From positions 310,001-374,000 of the forward strand of contig NZ_KI911562.1 in assembly GCF_000515315.1 (NCBI RefSeq): a stretch of 64,000 nt of DNA, in the 5' to 3' direction. Both the position numbers and the translations under genes were made by a program. Below, in pieces: positions 39,603 to 49,598 of this stretch (positions within the stretch are counted from its first letter, which is position 1; each line of letters begins with the position of its first letter). The stretch is from Asinibacterium sp. OR53. Lineage in GTDB: Bacteria > Bacteroidota > Bacteroidia > Chitinophagales > Chitinophagaceae. The notes beneath the pieces are model-generated. The model worked only from the letters and a program-made list of their open reading frames with translations, did not search any database and was not told the DNA's origin.

Positions 39603-41249
39603 TTATACCAGCATCCTCAAAGGCTCTTCCAGTAAGGATTTCAGCGTTTGCAGGAAAGCCGATCCTGTTGCACCGTCTACTACACGGTGGTCGCAACTTA
39701 GGGTAACTTTCATAACGTTACCGGGTACGATCTGTCCGTTTTTAACAACGGGCACTTGTGAAATGCCACCTACTGCCAGGATACAGGCATCGGGCGGGTT
39801 GATGATGGCAGTGAATTGTTCTATACCAAACATACCCAGGTTGGAGATAGTAAAAGTACTTCCTTCCCAATCGGCGGGTTGTAATTTTTTATTTTTTGCT
39901 TTCTGTGCGTAGTCTTTTACTTCAACTGCAATCTGGCTCAGTGATTTGCCATCGGCAAAACGAACTACAGGAACCAGCAAGCCTTCATCCACCGCTACAG
40001 CCACACCAATATTGATGTGATGATTGTGACGGATGGTATCGCCCAACCAACTGCTGTTCACCTGCGGGTGTTGTTTCAATGCCAGGGCTGTTGCTTTCAG
40101 TACCATATCGTTGAAGCTGATCTTCACAGGCGCCGCTTCATTGATCTTGCCACGGGCTGCAACAGCAGCATCCATATCAATGGCCATGGTAAGATAAAAA
40201 TGCGGTGCGGTAAACAGACTGTCACTCAGGCGGCGGGCAATGGTTTTGCGCATTTGTGAAACAGGTACATCTTCAAAACTTATCGTACCCGCCGGAGCCA
40301 TGGCAATGGCGGAGGCGGGCCTGGTCTGTTGAGCAGCAGGTGCAGAAACAGCAGCAGGCTTGAAATTATCGATATCGCTTTTCACAATACGGCCATTATC
40401 ACCCGTACCTTTTACATATTTAAGATCAATGCCTTTATCGGATGCAATCTTTTTAGCCAACGGCGATGCCAGTATCCTGCCTTCGTTTACAACAGCCTCC
40501 GCGGGTGCAGCAACAGGTGCAGTGGCAGCAGCAGCGGGGGCAGGTGCTGCCGGTGCTGACTGAGCAGCAGCAGGCTGTGATCCACCAGCTTTTACAGCGG
40601 CTACAATGGCATTCACATCGAGTCCGGGTTTACCGATGATGCAAAGCAGGTCGTTCACCTGTATTTTTTCACCGGGTTGGGCTCCCTGGTACAAAAGCGT
40701 ACCATCTTTATAGCTTTCCAGTTCCATGGTGGCTTTATCGGTTTCGATATCGGCCAGCACTTCACCTTTTTTAACAGCATCGCCCACTTTTTTATGCCAT
40801 CCGGCAATCACACCTTCGGTCATGGTATCGCTCAAACGGGGCATCAGTACTACTTCTTCCATAGAAGCAACATCTAGTGCAGGAGCAGCAGCGGGGGCTG
40901 GAGTTGGAGCCGGTGCTGCCTGTGGAGCAGGCGCCGGAGCAGGCTCGGGAGCTTTCGTGGCTGAAGATGCACCACCCGTATACTTTGCTACCAGTGCCGA
41001 AACATCTTCACCAGCCTTACCAAAAATGGCCAACAGGTCGTTCACCTGTAATTTGCCACCGTTAGGAGTTCCTATATACAACAAAACACCATCCTGATAA
41101 CTTTCCAGTTCCATGGTGGCTTTATCGGTTTCTATTTCAGCTAACAGGTCGCCTTTTTTAACGGTATCGCCCACTTTTTTATGCCAGGCGGCAATGACAC
41201 CCTCCGTCATGGTATCGCTCAGCCGGGGCATTAATATCTCTTCAGCCAT
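39603..41249 (-). CDS. pdhC: Pyruvate dehydrogenase E2, dihydrolipoamide acetyltransferase
   Basis: 548 residues. Two lipoyl domains at about 1-80 and 130-210, each with E-T-D-K-A-T-M-E carrying the lipoylated Lys; Ala/Pro linkers; peripheral subunit-binding domain near 262-300 (S-P-L-A-K-K-I-A); and a catalytic domain ending in C-D-H-R-V-V-D-G-A, whose His is the acetyl-transfer residue. Transfers acetyl groups from E1 to CoA. E1 and E3 genes are not adjacent. The two lipoyl domains are close to each other in sequence, likely an internal duplication. Confidence 0.95.
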   Translation of the reverse strand: MAEEILMPRLSDTMTEGVIAAWHKKVGDTVKKGDLLAEIETDKATMELESYQDGVLLYIGTPNGGKLQVNDLLAIFGKAGEDVSALVAKYTGGASSATKAPEPAPAPAPQAAPAPTPAPAAAPALDVASMEEVVLMPRLSDTMTEGVIAGWHKKVGDAVKKGEVLADIETDKATMELESYKDGTLLYQGAQPGEKIQVNDLLCIIGKPGLDVNAIVAAVKAGGSQPAAAQSAPAAPAPAAAATAPVAAPAEAVVNEGRILASPLAKKIASDKGIDLKYVKGTGDNGRIVKSDIDNFKPAAVSAPAAQQTRPASAIAMAPAGTISFEDVPVSQMRKTIARRLSDSLFTAPHFYLTMAIDMDAAVAARGKINEAAPVKISFNDMVLKATALALKQHPQVNSSWLGDTIRHNHHINIGVAVAVDEGLLVPVVRFADGKSLSQIAVEVKDYAQKAKNKKLQPADWEGSTFTISNLGMFGIEQFTAIINPPDACILAVGGISQVPVVKNGQIVPGNVMKVTLSCDHRVVDGATGSAFLQTLKSLLEEPLRMLV

Positions 41250-41319
41250 ATTGATTCGATTGCTCTTTTAAATTGAGCCGTGAAATTAAGGAAAAAAGCG
41301 ATTGGCATTGAAGCTTCTC

Positions 41320-42774
41320 TTACTGACCTTGTGCCAGACTATAAGCTTTTTTGTCTCCCCAGGCGTTCAATAACTCGGTAGAGCATATCTTGAAATCATT
41401 TGCCAGGCGCTTGTACAGTTCCAGGATATCGGTCTGGGTAACGGGTTCATCGCCCACACTTTCAAAGCGACAGGTATATTGATTCACCAGGTTGGTAAAA
41501 GAAGAGCCTTTGGGCCATACCTGTGTGCCCCGGTTGCTGATGGTAACCAGTTTGAACAGGTCTGACGTGTGTTGCAGGCATTTTTCCGCTACAATGCCCG
41601 GCTGTTCATTGCTTTCAATAAACATATCTACGCCTACAATATGTGCATGCTCCGTTTCCTTGCTCTCCAGCATGGGATTGCGGCTGAGCTTGAATATGGT
41701 AGGGGTTACCTCCTGGTTGGCAATGACCGGCTTGGGGTTATGAACGGGCTGTTTACCAAAATTACTGATGATCACCCGGGCAAAATCGGTGGTATTGAGT
41801 GATGGGGTCGATTTGTCGCCAAAATCTCCGGTGTGCTGACCGGATTCCAGCGTGTACAACAGCGCATTTTCCATCATAGCCGCCTCTTCCCGCAACCCAA
41901 GATGCCGGAGCAACGCGAAGCCGCTCAACAACAGAGCTGTGGGGTTGGCAATGTTCTTACCGGCAATATCAGGCGCCGTGCCGTGTACCGCTTCGAAAAT
42001 GGAAATATGGTCGCCAATATTGGCCGAGGGGGCAAAGCCCAGTCCGCCTACCAGTCCCGCACAGAGATCGCTTACAATATCGCCCTGGAGGTTGGTAAGC
42101 ACCACCACATCGAAAAGATCGGGGCGGCTCACTAGTTTCATGCAAAGATCATCCACGATCACATCATCGGCTTTCAGGTCGGGATACTCTTTGGCCACTT
42201 CATAAAACACTTCCAGAAAGAGGCCATCTGTAATTTTCATGATATTGGCCTTGTGTCCGCAGGTAATGCGCCTTGCGCCTTTTTTCCTGGCCATTTCAAA
42301 AGCATATCGGATCACCTGCATACTACCCGGACGGGTGATGAAACGCCGGCTCAATGCCACATCTTGTGTAAGCATGTGCTCCACGCCGCCATAAGTATCT
42401 TCTATATTCTCACGTACAATGGTAATATCAATGGGTATGCCTGCCTTACTGAATACGGTATCTACCCCATGCAGGGTTTGAAAAGTACGGTTATTGGCAT
42501 AAGTGTTCCAGGTCTTCCGGGCGGTCACATTCACACTTTTCACCCCTTTTCCTTTCGGTGTTTCCATGGGGCCTTTAAAAAGAATGCCCAACGACTCAAT
42601 GGTTTGCTGGGCTTCCGGGGTCATACCGTTACTGTAACCTTTATCAAATACCCATTTTCCCATATCTACAAACTCATAACCCAGGGGCACTTTGGCTGCG
42701 TTGAAAATGGTCAATACGGCGTCCATTATCTCGGGACCAATTCCATCACCTTTTGCTACAGCGATCTTTGTCAT
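41320..42774 (-). CDS. icd: Isocitrate dehydrogenase, NADP type with C-terminal extension
   Basis: 484 residues from the ATG at 42774; an in-frame upstream start would add 18 residues. Beta-decarboxylating dehydrogenase signatures: G-D-G-I-G-P-E near the N-terminus, I-V-R-E-N-I-E-D-T-Y-G-G near 110, and N-L-Q-G-D-I-V-S-D-L-C-A-G-L-V-G-G-L-G near 235. A C-terminal extension of about 140 residues follows the core, as in the Thermus enzyme. TCA cycle, isocitrate to 2-oxoglutarate. A TAATTTTG box lies about 21 nt upstream of the ATG. Confidence 0.9.
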   Translation of the reverse strand: MTKIAVAKGDGIGPEIMDAVLTIFNAAKVPLGYEFVDMGKWVFDKGYSNGMTPEAQQTIESLGILFKGPMETPKGKGVKSVNVTARKTWNTYANNRTFQTLHGVDTVFSKAGIPIDITIVRENIEDTYGGVEHMLTQDVALSRRFITRPGSMQVIRYAFEMARKKGARRITCGHKANIMKITDGLFLEVFYEVAKEYPDLKADDVIVDDLCMKLVSRPDLFDVVVLTNLQGDIVSDLCAGLVGGLGFAPSANIGDHISIFEAVHGTAPDIAGKNIANPTALLLSGFALLRHLGLREEAAMMENALLYTLESGQHTGDFGDKSTPSLNTTDFARVIISNFGKQPVHNPKPVIANQEVTPTIFKLSRNPMLESKETEHAHIVGVDMFIESNEQPGIVAEKCLQHTSDLFKLVTISNRGTQVWPKGSSFTNLVNQYTCRFESVGDEPVTQTDILELYKRLANDFKICSTELLNAWGDKKAYSLAQGQ

Positions 42775-42851
42775 ATCCTCACTTTTAAAGTGGTGCAAAA
42801 TTACGCGATCAGGCCCAATAACCGGCAAACAAACAGGCTATATCTGCTCTT

Positions 42852-45296
42852 TTACTTGTTAAGAGAATTGATGAGCGTTACGGCCACACCGGCCATAGAT
42901 ACTATAACACTGGTAAGACCAACTATCTCACCGGTACTCAACCGTTTGTGTTCTGTTTTGACTATTTTCGGCACGAATATCTCAGTACCCGTTCTGATTT
43001 TCGGATAGCTGCGGATCAATCCCCACAAAGCCATTTTGGTTTTCGCTACCTGTCCGTTTGCATATACCACATAAGTCTTGGTACGCCTCGCAAAATCATT
43101 ATACCCGCCAGCCCTGTCGATGTAATACCGGAGCGATTGCCCCTCCTGGTATTTTACTTCCGTGGGCGAATAAACTTCTCCGGTAATTTTCACCAGTTCA
43201 TTGATCTTAGGCACTACAATTTCATCGCCCTCGGTCAGAATGAGGTTATCAGGTGAATAGGGGTTTGCGATGATCGCGCGCATATTGACCGGAATTTTAG
43301 AAACCGGGTTGGCAATTTTCTCTGCCAGAATACTATCGCTCCCTTTGGTATTGATGGCTGCCGCTTTATCAATTTTTTCCTTCTTTTCCAGGGGGCTATT
43401 ACTGCTTTGTCTCATAAGATATATACCATCTATATAAGCCGCATTGGTGAAACCGCCGGAACGCAAAAGTAGTTGCCCGATTTTTTCCGTTTTGAGCCTG
43501 ATGGTATACTCTCCGGGATAGAGTACTTCCCCTTTGATGGTGATCTTTTTCTGTTCAGCATATCCCGGAGTCCTTCTTACCGTTACAATATCGTATGGCT
43601 GTAAAAGATATTTGAACCGGCGCATCACAAGGTCTTTTTCTGCACCGGTATTCAATATTTCCGCAAGGGAATCTGACACGGTTTTACCGTTCTCATTCCT
43701 GATCCGTCTGGCTATCTCAATACGGTAATTAGCAGCCGCATTGGTGAATCCCCCGGCTTCAAAGATCAGGTCTTTCAGTCCAAGGTTCTCCCGATACATG
43801 AACTGACCGGGTTTCCGCACTTCGCCATTGATGGTGACCACAGACTCGTCTTTCAGGTCAAAAACAGATGCGATTTGAACAATATCTTCCCTCTTCAATA
43901 CAATATCTGTATCGCCATTCACAACATCCTTCACGCTGAAAGAAATGTTCTGTATGCTCATATCATCTTTTGTTCTGGTCAGTAACCCTCTTTCCAGGAA
44001 TGCATCCTGTTTTAGCCCGTCTGATTTTGTGATCAATCCGCTGATCGTAAGACCACTGGTCAATTCATATTGACCTTCGCGATAAACAGCCCCCTTGATT
44101 TGCACCCTGTTTTCATATCTGTCCAGTATCCCATTAACCAGAAACTCATCGCCTTTTTGTGGTATATAGCCGGCGAATGCAGCATTTGCCAGGTCTTTTA
44201 CCTTCCGTTGTGTGGCAGTTAATGATGTCACCTTGATGCTTGCCGTATAAGCCTGTTCAGTAAATCCGCCCGCGCATTCAATCAAGCGCATTGTATTTTC
44301 ATTCTCCAGCATTTCATAGGTTCCAGGACGCTTGATCTGTCCCGTTATGGTAACCCTCTTTTTATATACAGGGATATTGATCACATCTCCTTCTTTCAAT
44401 AATACATTGTCTTTCACATAGCCCATCATAAGAAACTCATACAAATCGATTGTACGATAAACCTTACCTCCCCTGATCAAAGTGATTTCGCGATAAGAAC
44501 CAATATTATTGTCGGGACCGCCTGCCAGGTACAAGGCGTTAAAAAGCGTGGTGAGAGAAGATATGGTATACAGGCCCGGCTTTGCTGCTCCCAGGATCGT
44601 TACACGGATACTTTTAATTTTGCCCAGTGTTACACTCAAATGGGTTGACCCGCTTTTGATAGAATGATACACTGTGCCCGACAATTTGGACTTAATCTGT
44701 GTGATGGCATCTTCGAGTGACAAGCCTGCAACATGCACTTGTCCAACCTGCGGTATGGTAATCATCCCTTCCGGCTGTACCAATAAATGAAAACTGGCTT
44801 CCTGTACACCATAGATATTCAACAGCAGTTCGTCATCCGGACCCAACACATAATTCATTGGCGTCGCAATACGCAGGTTAGGTTCAAAAGAAAGGGAAGC
44901 GGTAGTGAAAAGTTGCGAACCGAATACCGAGACCTTGGCCTGTGCGGTTTTTTCAACGGTTTTATATTCATTGAGCTCAGACGTCGTCCTCACATTATTA
45001 GTAACTCCAACCGTCGGATCTGCACGATTGGCTGCTTCGGTATGGGTCAGGCGCTCCCGCAATTTGATGATCTCTGTTTGCGGCATCCTTTTAGCAGCCG
45101 CCATCTGTTCTGCCTGTGAAATGGTGAGCCCGGAAGATTTCAATTGTTGTTGCAGTTTGGCAATATCGGCATCTGAAAGCTGGTCTACTTTAACAGCGCT
45201 CAGATCTCCCGATTTCAACAGGTCCTGCCCATTAACGGTAAAGAACAACGCACAGACCATAACACAGGAAATAACCAACCTTCTCAAAAAGCACAT
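42852..45296 (-). CDS. Polysaccharide export protein with multiple SLBB domains
   Basis: 814 residues with signal peptide (V-I-S-C-V-M-V-C-A-L-F-F-T-V-N-G). The Wza-type polysaccharide-export domain opens with Y-V-L-G-P-D-D-E-L-L-L-N-I-Y-G near residue 150. About six SLBB repeats follow, recognised by V-T-I-x-G-x-V-x-x-P-G-x-Y patterns (I-T-G-Q-I-K-R-P-G-T-Y, I-N-G-E-V-R-K-P-G-Q-F, I-K-G-E-V-L-Y-P-G-E-Y, I-T-G-E-V-Y-S-P-T). A C-terminal hydrophobic helix ends the protein. Likely periplasmic or outer-membrane channel for capsule or exopolysaccharide. No glycosyltransferase cluster is beside it. Confidence 0.88.
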   Translation of the reverse strand: MCFLRRLVISCVMVCALFFTVNGQDLLKSGDLSAVKVDQLSDADIAKLQQQLKSSGLTISQAEQMAAAKRMPQTEIIKLRERLTHTEAANRADPTVGVTNNVRTTSELNEYKTVEKTAQAKVSVFGSQLFTTASLSFEPNLRIATPMNYVLGPDDELLLNIYGVQEASFHLLVQPEGMITIPQVGQVHVAGLSLEDAITQIKSKLSGTVYHSIKSGSTHLSVTLGKIKSIRVTILGAAKPGLYTISSLTTLFNALYLAGGPDNNIGSYREITLIRGGKVYRTIDLYEFLMMGYVKDNVLLKEGDVINIPVYKKRVTITGQIKRPGTYEMLENENTMRLIECAGGFTEQAYTASIKVTSLTATQRKVKDLANAAFAGYIPQKGDEFLVNGILDRYENRVQIKGAVYREGQYELTSGLTISGLITKSDGLKQDAFLERGLLTRTKDDMSIQNISFSVKDVVNGDTDIVLKREDIVQIASVFDLKDESVVTINGEVRKPGQFMYRENLGLKDLIFEAGGFTNAAANYRIEIARRIRNENGKTVSDSLAEILNTGAEKDLVMRRFKYLLQPYDIVTVRRTPGYAEQKKITIKGEVLYPGEYTIRLKTEKIGQLLLRSGGFTNAAYIDGIYLMRQSSNSPLEKKEKIDKAAAINTKGSDSILAEKIANPVSKIPVNMRAIIANPYSPDNLILTEGDEIVVPKINELVKITGEVYSPTEVKYQEGQSLRYYIDRAGGYNDFARRTKTYVVYANGQVAKTKMALWGLIRSYPKIRTGTEIFVPKIVKTEHKRLSTGEIVGLTSVIVSMAGVAVTLINSLNK

Positions 45297-45581
45297 AAAT
45301 AAGATTTTGCAGGGTTTAGGACTGAATCAATAAATGAAAAACTCAGTATAGGTTTTCAGAGGGCAAGGAAGTTCGGCGCAAATTCTGACAAATTCTTTCA
45401 ATGAGAAAATTATAGGCATTAAGAAGTGATTAAGTCTGCCTTATCCAATAAATAAGCATATAAAATCGTCTAAATGCAAATAACAGATCAGTAGATAAGC
45501 TGCTGCCATCCCCGTTCTTACAAATTGACAATATTCTTAACAGCTAATTCGTTATTTTTATGACAAGCAATCGTTCCAAAC

Positions 45582-45968
45582 ATGGTATCAAAAATTTCAG
45601 AAGGGGTAGAGATTAGTGTAGAGACCTTTTACCAGGCCGATTACAGCAATCCATTGAACAGCGAATACATGTTTGCTTACCGGATCACCATTGAGAACCA
45701 CAACAACTTTACCGTTAAACTTTTGCGCCGCCACTGGTTCATATTCGACAGCAATGGCGAGCACCGCGAGGTGGAAGGGGAAGGCGTGGTGGGTGTTCAG
45801 CCTGTGCTAAAACCCGGAGAGAATTACCAATATGTTAGCGGCTGCAATCTCAGAACCGAAATGGGTAAGATGCATGGCACTTATCAAATGCAGAATGAAC
45901 ACAGCAAGGAGCTCTTCTCTGTAAATATTCCTTCTTTTGATATGATTGTGCCCGCTAAAATGAACTAA
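45582..45968 (+). CDS. apaG: ApaG domain protein
   Basis: 128 residues, fibronectin-type fold of the ApaG family, linked to Co2+/Mg2+ efflux in enterobacteria but of unsettled molecular role. Signatures: Y-M-F-A-Y-R-I-T-I-E-N, V-K-L-L-R-R-H-W-F-I-F-D-S-N-G and the conserved G-V-V-G-V-Q-P-V-L-K-P-G-E. The upstream gap of 285 bp contains divergent promoters for it and the SLBB gene; none is clear. Confidence 0.93.
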   Translation: MVSKISEGVEISVETFYQADYSNPLNSEYMFAYRITIENHNNFTVKLLRRHWFIFDSNGEHREVEGEGVVGVQPVLKPGENYQYVSGCNLRTEMGKMHGTYQMQNEHSKELFSVNIPSFDMIVPAKMN

Positions 45969-45973
45969 TCCTC

Positions 45974-46003
45974 GTCATCACTTCGTTCGCTCAGGGTGAC
46001 GAT
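45974..46003. repeat. Short REP-like copy between convergent genes
   Basis: CGTCATC ... CGAACGAAG-type motif seen from the minus strand as CGTCACCCTGAGCGAACG. Short hairpin, same family as 39482-39583, again between convergent genes (apaG and gldB). Confidence 0.65.
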
Positions 46004-46011
46004 CATAATTA

Positions 46012-47016
46012 TTATCTCGGCTTGTACTTCGCTTCTTCAAATAATTTTGCTGCCGGCATTTTCATCAAGGTGTCCAGTGAAGTTCTTTCATGCGCATCCA
46101 TCCATTTGTCTACGATCTGCCTGCCCACAAACTGACCGATATTCCCTGGTGATGACTCACCCAGTGCTGCCGTATTGGGCGCATCTGTGAGGTAATCGCG
46201 TGCCGTATTCGGATCATTGCTGAATAGCAAATCGTTTTGTACAAAAAAGCTCCATACCTGCTGCTCATTATGCCGGCAAAAAGTAAGCTGTTGCGCTGTA
46301 TAACCGGTTCTGATGCTATCGGGCAGTTCAGGTAGCAGCTTTTCCAGCAGGTACTGTCTTTTGCCGGATTCTATCATCTGCTCTATCAAAGGTTTTCCAC
46401 TGCTTTGATCCGGATACATATCGTCTACGATATTCCTGATGCAGTTCACCGTAATATATTGTGGCTCGAAGCGCCGCGAAACAAAGGCAGGGTAAAGCGC
46501 CTGGCCCTGTTCATCCTGGTACAAAGGATAATCTTTACCCATATACAACTGCAGCCCTACGGCCAACGCATCTTTTGTAATGATATTGCCGTAACTGTTG
46601 ATAGGCCCGATGAAAGTAATCAACCGGGTGGGTAGTTTATAAGAAGGAAAATAATAATGCAGGAATTGCAGCCCCCTTTTCAGGGAGTTTTCAACCGGAC
46701 TGAAATCGGCATATTTTTTTGCCGATGCCTGGGCCAGGCTCTGGTAAGTACGGATGAAGCGTGGCACATCTTTGAATGCACTGTCGGGCGTTGTTCCCAG
46801 TATATTGAACAGGAAGTCCTGCGTAAAGCCGGGGTATCTTTCGGCCAGTTGTTGCAGTGACCGGTTGAGGTGACTGGTATCCAGCGTGAAGAAAGGGATT
46901 TCAAATCGTTGTACCTCCAGGTTGATCCTGATTCCAGAAACATCGGGTGTTGACCTGTGGCTCCTGCAGGCCACAGCCACCAATAATATCCATCCAATCC
47001 ATACTGATTTCCGCAT
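46012..47016 (-). CDS. gldB: Gliding motility lipoprotein GldB
   Basis: 334 residues from the ATG at 47016 (an upstream ATG at 47034 is possible). Lipoprotein signal: hydrophobic stretch W-I-G-W-I-L-L-V-A-V-A-C with lipobox Cys near residue 17. Body shows GldB features: V-Q-R-F-E-I-P-F-F near the N-terminus, and a middle with T-R-L-I-T-F-I-G-P-I-N-S-Y-G. GldB is essential for gliding in Flavobacterium and is kept also in non-gliding relatives. Diverges from nadE with 70 bp between starts. Confidence 0.9.
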   Translation of the reverse strand: MRKSVWIGWILLVAVACRSHRSTPDVSGIRINLEVQRFEIPFFTLDTSHLNRSLQQLAERYPGFTQDFLFNILGTTPDSAFKDVPRFIRTYQSLAQASAKKYADFSPVENSLKRGLQFLHYYFPSYKLPTRLITFIGPINSYGNIITKDALAVGLQLYMGKDYPLYQDEQGQALYPAFVSRRFEPQYITVNCIRNIVDDMYPDQSSGKPLIEQMIESGKRQYLLEKLLPELPDSIRTGYTAQQLTFCRHNEQQVWSFFVQNDLLFSNDPNTARDYLTDAPNTAALGESSPGNIGQFVGRQIVDKWMDAHERTSLDTLMKMPAAKLFEEAKYKPR

Positions 47017-47074
47017 GCCGAAAACTTTGAGCAAAGATGCACGAACGGGAGAAAAAAATATGCTAAAAGTTCAG

Positions 47075-47082
47075 GAACTTTG
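47075..47082 (+). promoter_or_regulatory. Minus-7-like box at nadE start
   Basis: GAACTTTG, one base off TAnnTTTG, ends 4 nt before the nadE ATG at 47087. Confidence 0.3.
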
Positions 47083-47086
47083 CACC

Positions 47087-48769
47087 ATGAAAATTTGCCT
47101 GGCACAACAGAATTACCATATCGGGAATTTCGAATACAATATTGCTAAGATCATAGAAGCCATTGAGGCCGCCAAGAAACAGGGAGCCGATCTCATCCTC
47201 TTCACCGAAATGTGCGTTTGCGGTTATCCGGCCAGGGACTTTGTAGAATTCAACGATTTCATCAACAAATCGTATGCAGCCATCGATGTCATCAAACAAC
47301 ACGCCGATACCATTGGCGTATTGGTGGGCGGTCCGGCCAGGAATACCACACACAAAGGCAAGAGCCTCTTCAACGCTGCTTTTTTCCTGTATGAACAGGA
47401 AGTAAAAGCCGAGATACACAAGACATTGCTGCCTACTTATGATGTGTTCGATGAGTACCGTTATTTTGAACCCTCGTACGAATGGAAGGTGATCCCTTTC
47501 AAAGGAAAAAAACTGGCCGTAACCATTTGTGAAGATATCTGGAACCTCGGCGATAACCCCTTGTACCGCATCTGTCCGATGGACGAGCTGGTCAAACAGG
47601 GGCCTGATCTCATGCTCAACCTCAGCGCTTCGCCCTTTGATTATACACACGATGAAGACCGCAAGGCGGTGATCAAATCGAATGTGCTCAAGTACAAGCT
47701 ACCCATGTTTTACTGCAATGCAGTGGGCAGTCAGACCGAAGTAGTATTCGATGGCGCTTCTCTTATTTTCGATAAACAGGGTAACCTGTGCAAAGCATTG
47801 CCGATGTTTGAGGAAGCTATTGAAACCGTTGTACTGAATGATGATGGCAGCCTCGATGCCCCCATCCTGGAACCTGCCAGCCGCGTTCCCGACAAAGAAC
47901 TCAACCCCGCTACGCTGGAACCTGAACTGAATATTGCACAGGTATATGATGCGCTCATACTGGGTATACGCGATTATTTTGGCAAGATGGGTTTCTCCAA
48001 GGCTATCCTGGGATCTTCGGGTGGTATTGACTCTGCCGTTACGCTCGCACTGGCCTGCGATGCCCTCGGAGCAGAAAACGTACGCGCCATTCTCATGCCA
48101 TCACCCTATTCTACTGAACATTCCGTGGATGATGCTGTGCAATTGAGTAAAAACCTGCGCAATCCTTACGATATCATACGCATTGATGAAGTGTTCCAGG
48201 CGTTTACCCATACACTGAAACCCATTTTCAAAGACCTGCCGTTCTCATTGGCTGAAGAAAACATGCAGAGCCGCAGCCGTGGTAACCTGCTCATGGCCAT
48301 TGCCAACAAGTTCGGTTATATCTTATTGAACACATCCAACAAAAGTGAACTGGCAACAGGTTATGGTACATTGTATGGCGATATGGCCGGCGGGTTGGGT
48401 GTACTGGGCGACTGCTACAAACTACAAGTCTATGCCCTGGCACATTACATCAACCGGAACAAGGAAATCATTCCGCAAAACATCATTACAAAAGCGCCCA
48501 GCGCCGAACTGAGACCCAACCAGAAAGACAGCGATAGCTTGCCCGATTATGCAGTGCTCGACCAGGTATTGTATCAATACATAGAAAGAAGAATGGGCCC
48601 TTCCGAGATCAAAGACATGGGATTCGACCAGGTATTGGTTGACCGTACACTGAAAATGGTCAATTCAAACGAATACAAGCGCAATCAGTTTTGTCCTATC
48701 ATTCGTGTATCGCCCAAGGCCTTTGGTGTAGGCAGAAGAGTGCCCATCGTAGGTAAATACCTGAACTGA
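47087..48769 (+). CDS. nadE: Glutamine-dependent NAD+ synthetase
   Basis: 560 residues from the ATG at 47087 (an ATG at 47060 would add nine). N-terminal nitrilase-type glutaminase, residues 1-260, with the E-K-C triad in L-F-T-E-M-C, H-K-T-L-L-P and V-T-I-C-E-D-I-W. C-terminal synthetase with PP-loop L-G-S-S-G-G-I-D-S-A near residue 305, and S-N-K-S-E-L-A-T-G-Y-G-T-L-Y-G-D-M-A-G near 420. Converts deamido-NAD to NAD+ with glutamine as ammonia donor. Its stop is directly followed by the stop of the convergent Usp gene. Confidence 0.96.
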   Translation: MKICLAQQNYHIGNFEYNIAKIIEAIEAAKKQGADLILFTEMCVCGYPARDFVEFNDFINKSYAAIDVIKQHADTIGVLVGGPARNTTHKGKSLFNAAFFLYEQEVKAEIHKTLLPTYDVFDEYRYFEPSYEWKVIPFKGKKLAVTICEDIWNLGDNPLYRICPMDELVKQGPDLMLNLSASPFDYTHDEDRKAVIKSNVLKYKLPMFYCNAVGSQTEVVFDGASLIFDKQGNLCKALPMFEEAIETVVLNDDGSLDAPILEPASRVPDKELNPATLEPELNIAQVYDALILGIRDYFGKMGFSKAILGSSGGIDSAVTLALACDALGAENVRAILMPSPYSTEHSVDDAVQLSKNLRNPYDIIRIDEVFQAFTHTLKPIFKDLPFSLAEENMQSRSRGNLLMAIANKFGYILLNTSNKSELATGYGTLYGDMAGGLGVLGDCYKLQVYALAHYINRNKEIIPQNIITKAPSAELRPNQKDSDSLPDYAVLDQVLYQYIERRMGPSEIKDMGFDQVLVDRTLKMVNSNEYKRNQFCPIIRVSPKAFGVGRRVPIVGKYLN

Positions 48770-49597
48770 TCATTCGTGTATCACCATCAATGGTATGATG
48801 CTGTGGAATGCCAGCATGCGTGTATGACTTTTATGGAACAGTCCTTCAAACCAGCCATGTTTTTTAGGAATGGTAATCACAATCTGTGAATGCTTTTCCT
48901 TTACAAATGCGTTGATGGCATCGGTAAAATCGGGATTGTCTACGAAGAAATAATGCGGGCGGCATCCTTCCAGCAGGGTATCCAGCATGAGGCTCTCATA
49001 AGTAAATGTATCGTCGTATTCTTTGTTGTGGTATACATTGAGTACAGACAAGCGGGCGCCTGTAGCGCTCAACAGGCTTTTGATGGATCCTACCGGTGTG
49101 GTCTCCACCACTTTTTTATAATCACAGGCAAAAAGCACTTCCTGAATGGGAACAAATGAAGCCTGTGCAGGAACTATGATCACGGGATAGGTACTGTGTC
49201 TGGCAACACTTACCGCATTGCTGCCAATCAGGGTCTCTTCCACTCCTCCCGCCCCGCTGATACCCATTACAATGAGATCGGCACCGGTTTCCTGGCAAAC
49301 ACTATCGAGCCCTTCGGAAAGCACATTGAAAGCACTGAAAGTTTCGAGGCTGATGGTACCCGCCGCTTCTTTTAACTGTGACCTGAAACGATCCAACGCT
49401 TCTTCACTGTTCTTTTTCAGTTCATCGATATCGAACAATTGAACCGTAGGCATCATGGGATCGATCGTAACGGGCGACTGGTAAGCATTGTACAATACCA
49501 CGCTTTTAACGCCTACTTGTTTGGCTAAACCCAACGCATACAGCGCGGCATTGGTTGCCGTTGCTGAAAAGTCAGTGGGGATGAGAATCTTATTCAT
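48770..49597 (-). CDS. Tandem universal stress protein
   Basis: 275 residues from the ATG at 49597, with two UspA domains (about 1-150 and 155-275). The first holds the ATP-binding signature G-I-S-G-A-G-G then G-S-N-A-V-S-V near residue 120-135. The second is degenerate in this motif. Cytoplasmic stress-related protein. It ends directly at nadE; the upstream thiolase stop is 2 bp away, so it is in one unit with the thiolase gene. Confidence 0.88.
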   Translation of the reverse strand: MNKILIPTDFSATATNAALYALGLAKQVGVKSVVLYNAYQSPVTIDPMMPTVQLFDIDELKKNSEEALDRFRSQLKEAAGTISLETFSAFNVLSEGLDSVCQETGADLIVMGISGAGGVEETLIGSNAVSVARHSTYPVIIVPAQASFVPIQEVLFACDYKKVVETTPVGSIKSLLSATGARLSVLNVYHNKEYDDTFTYESLMLDTLLEGCRPHYFFVDNPDFTDAINAFVKEKHSQIVITIPKKHGWFEGLFHKSHTRMLAFHSIIPLMVIHE

Positions 49598-49598
49598 A

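Noticed and set aside
46886..47086. N-terminal extension of nadE
   Set aside because: Antisense to gldB; conserved NadE N-terminus K-I-C-L-A-Q-Q-N begins at 47087.
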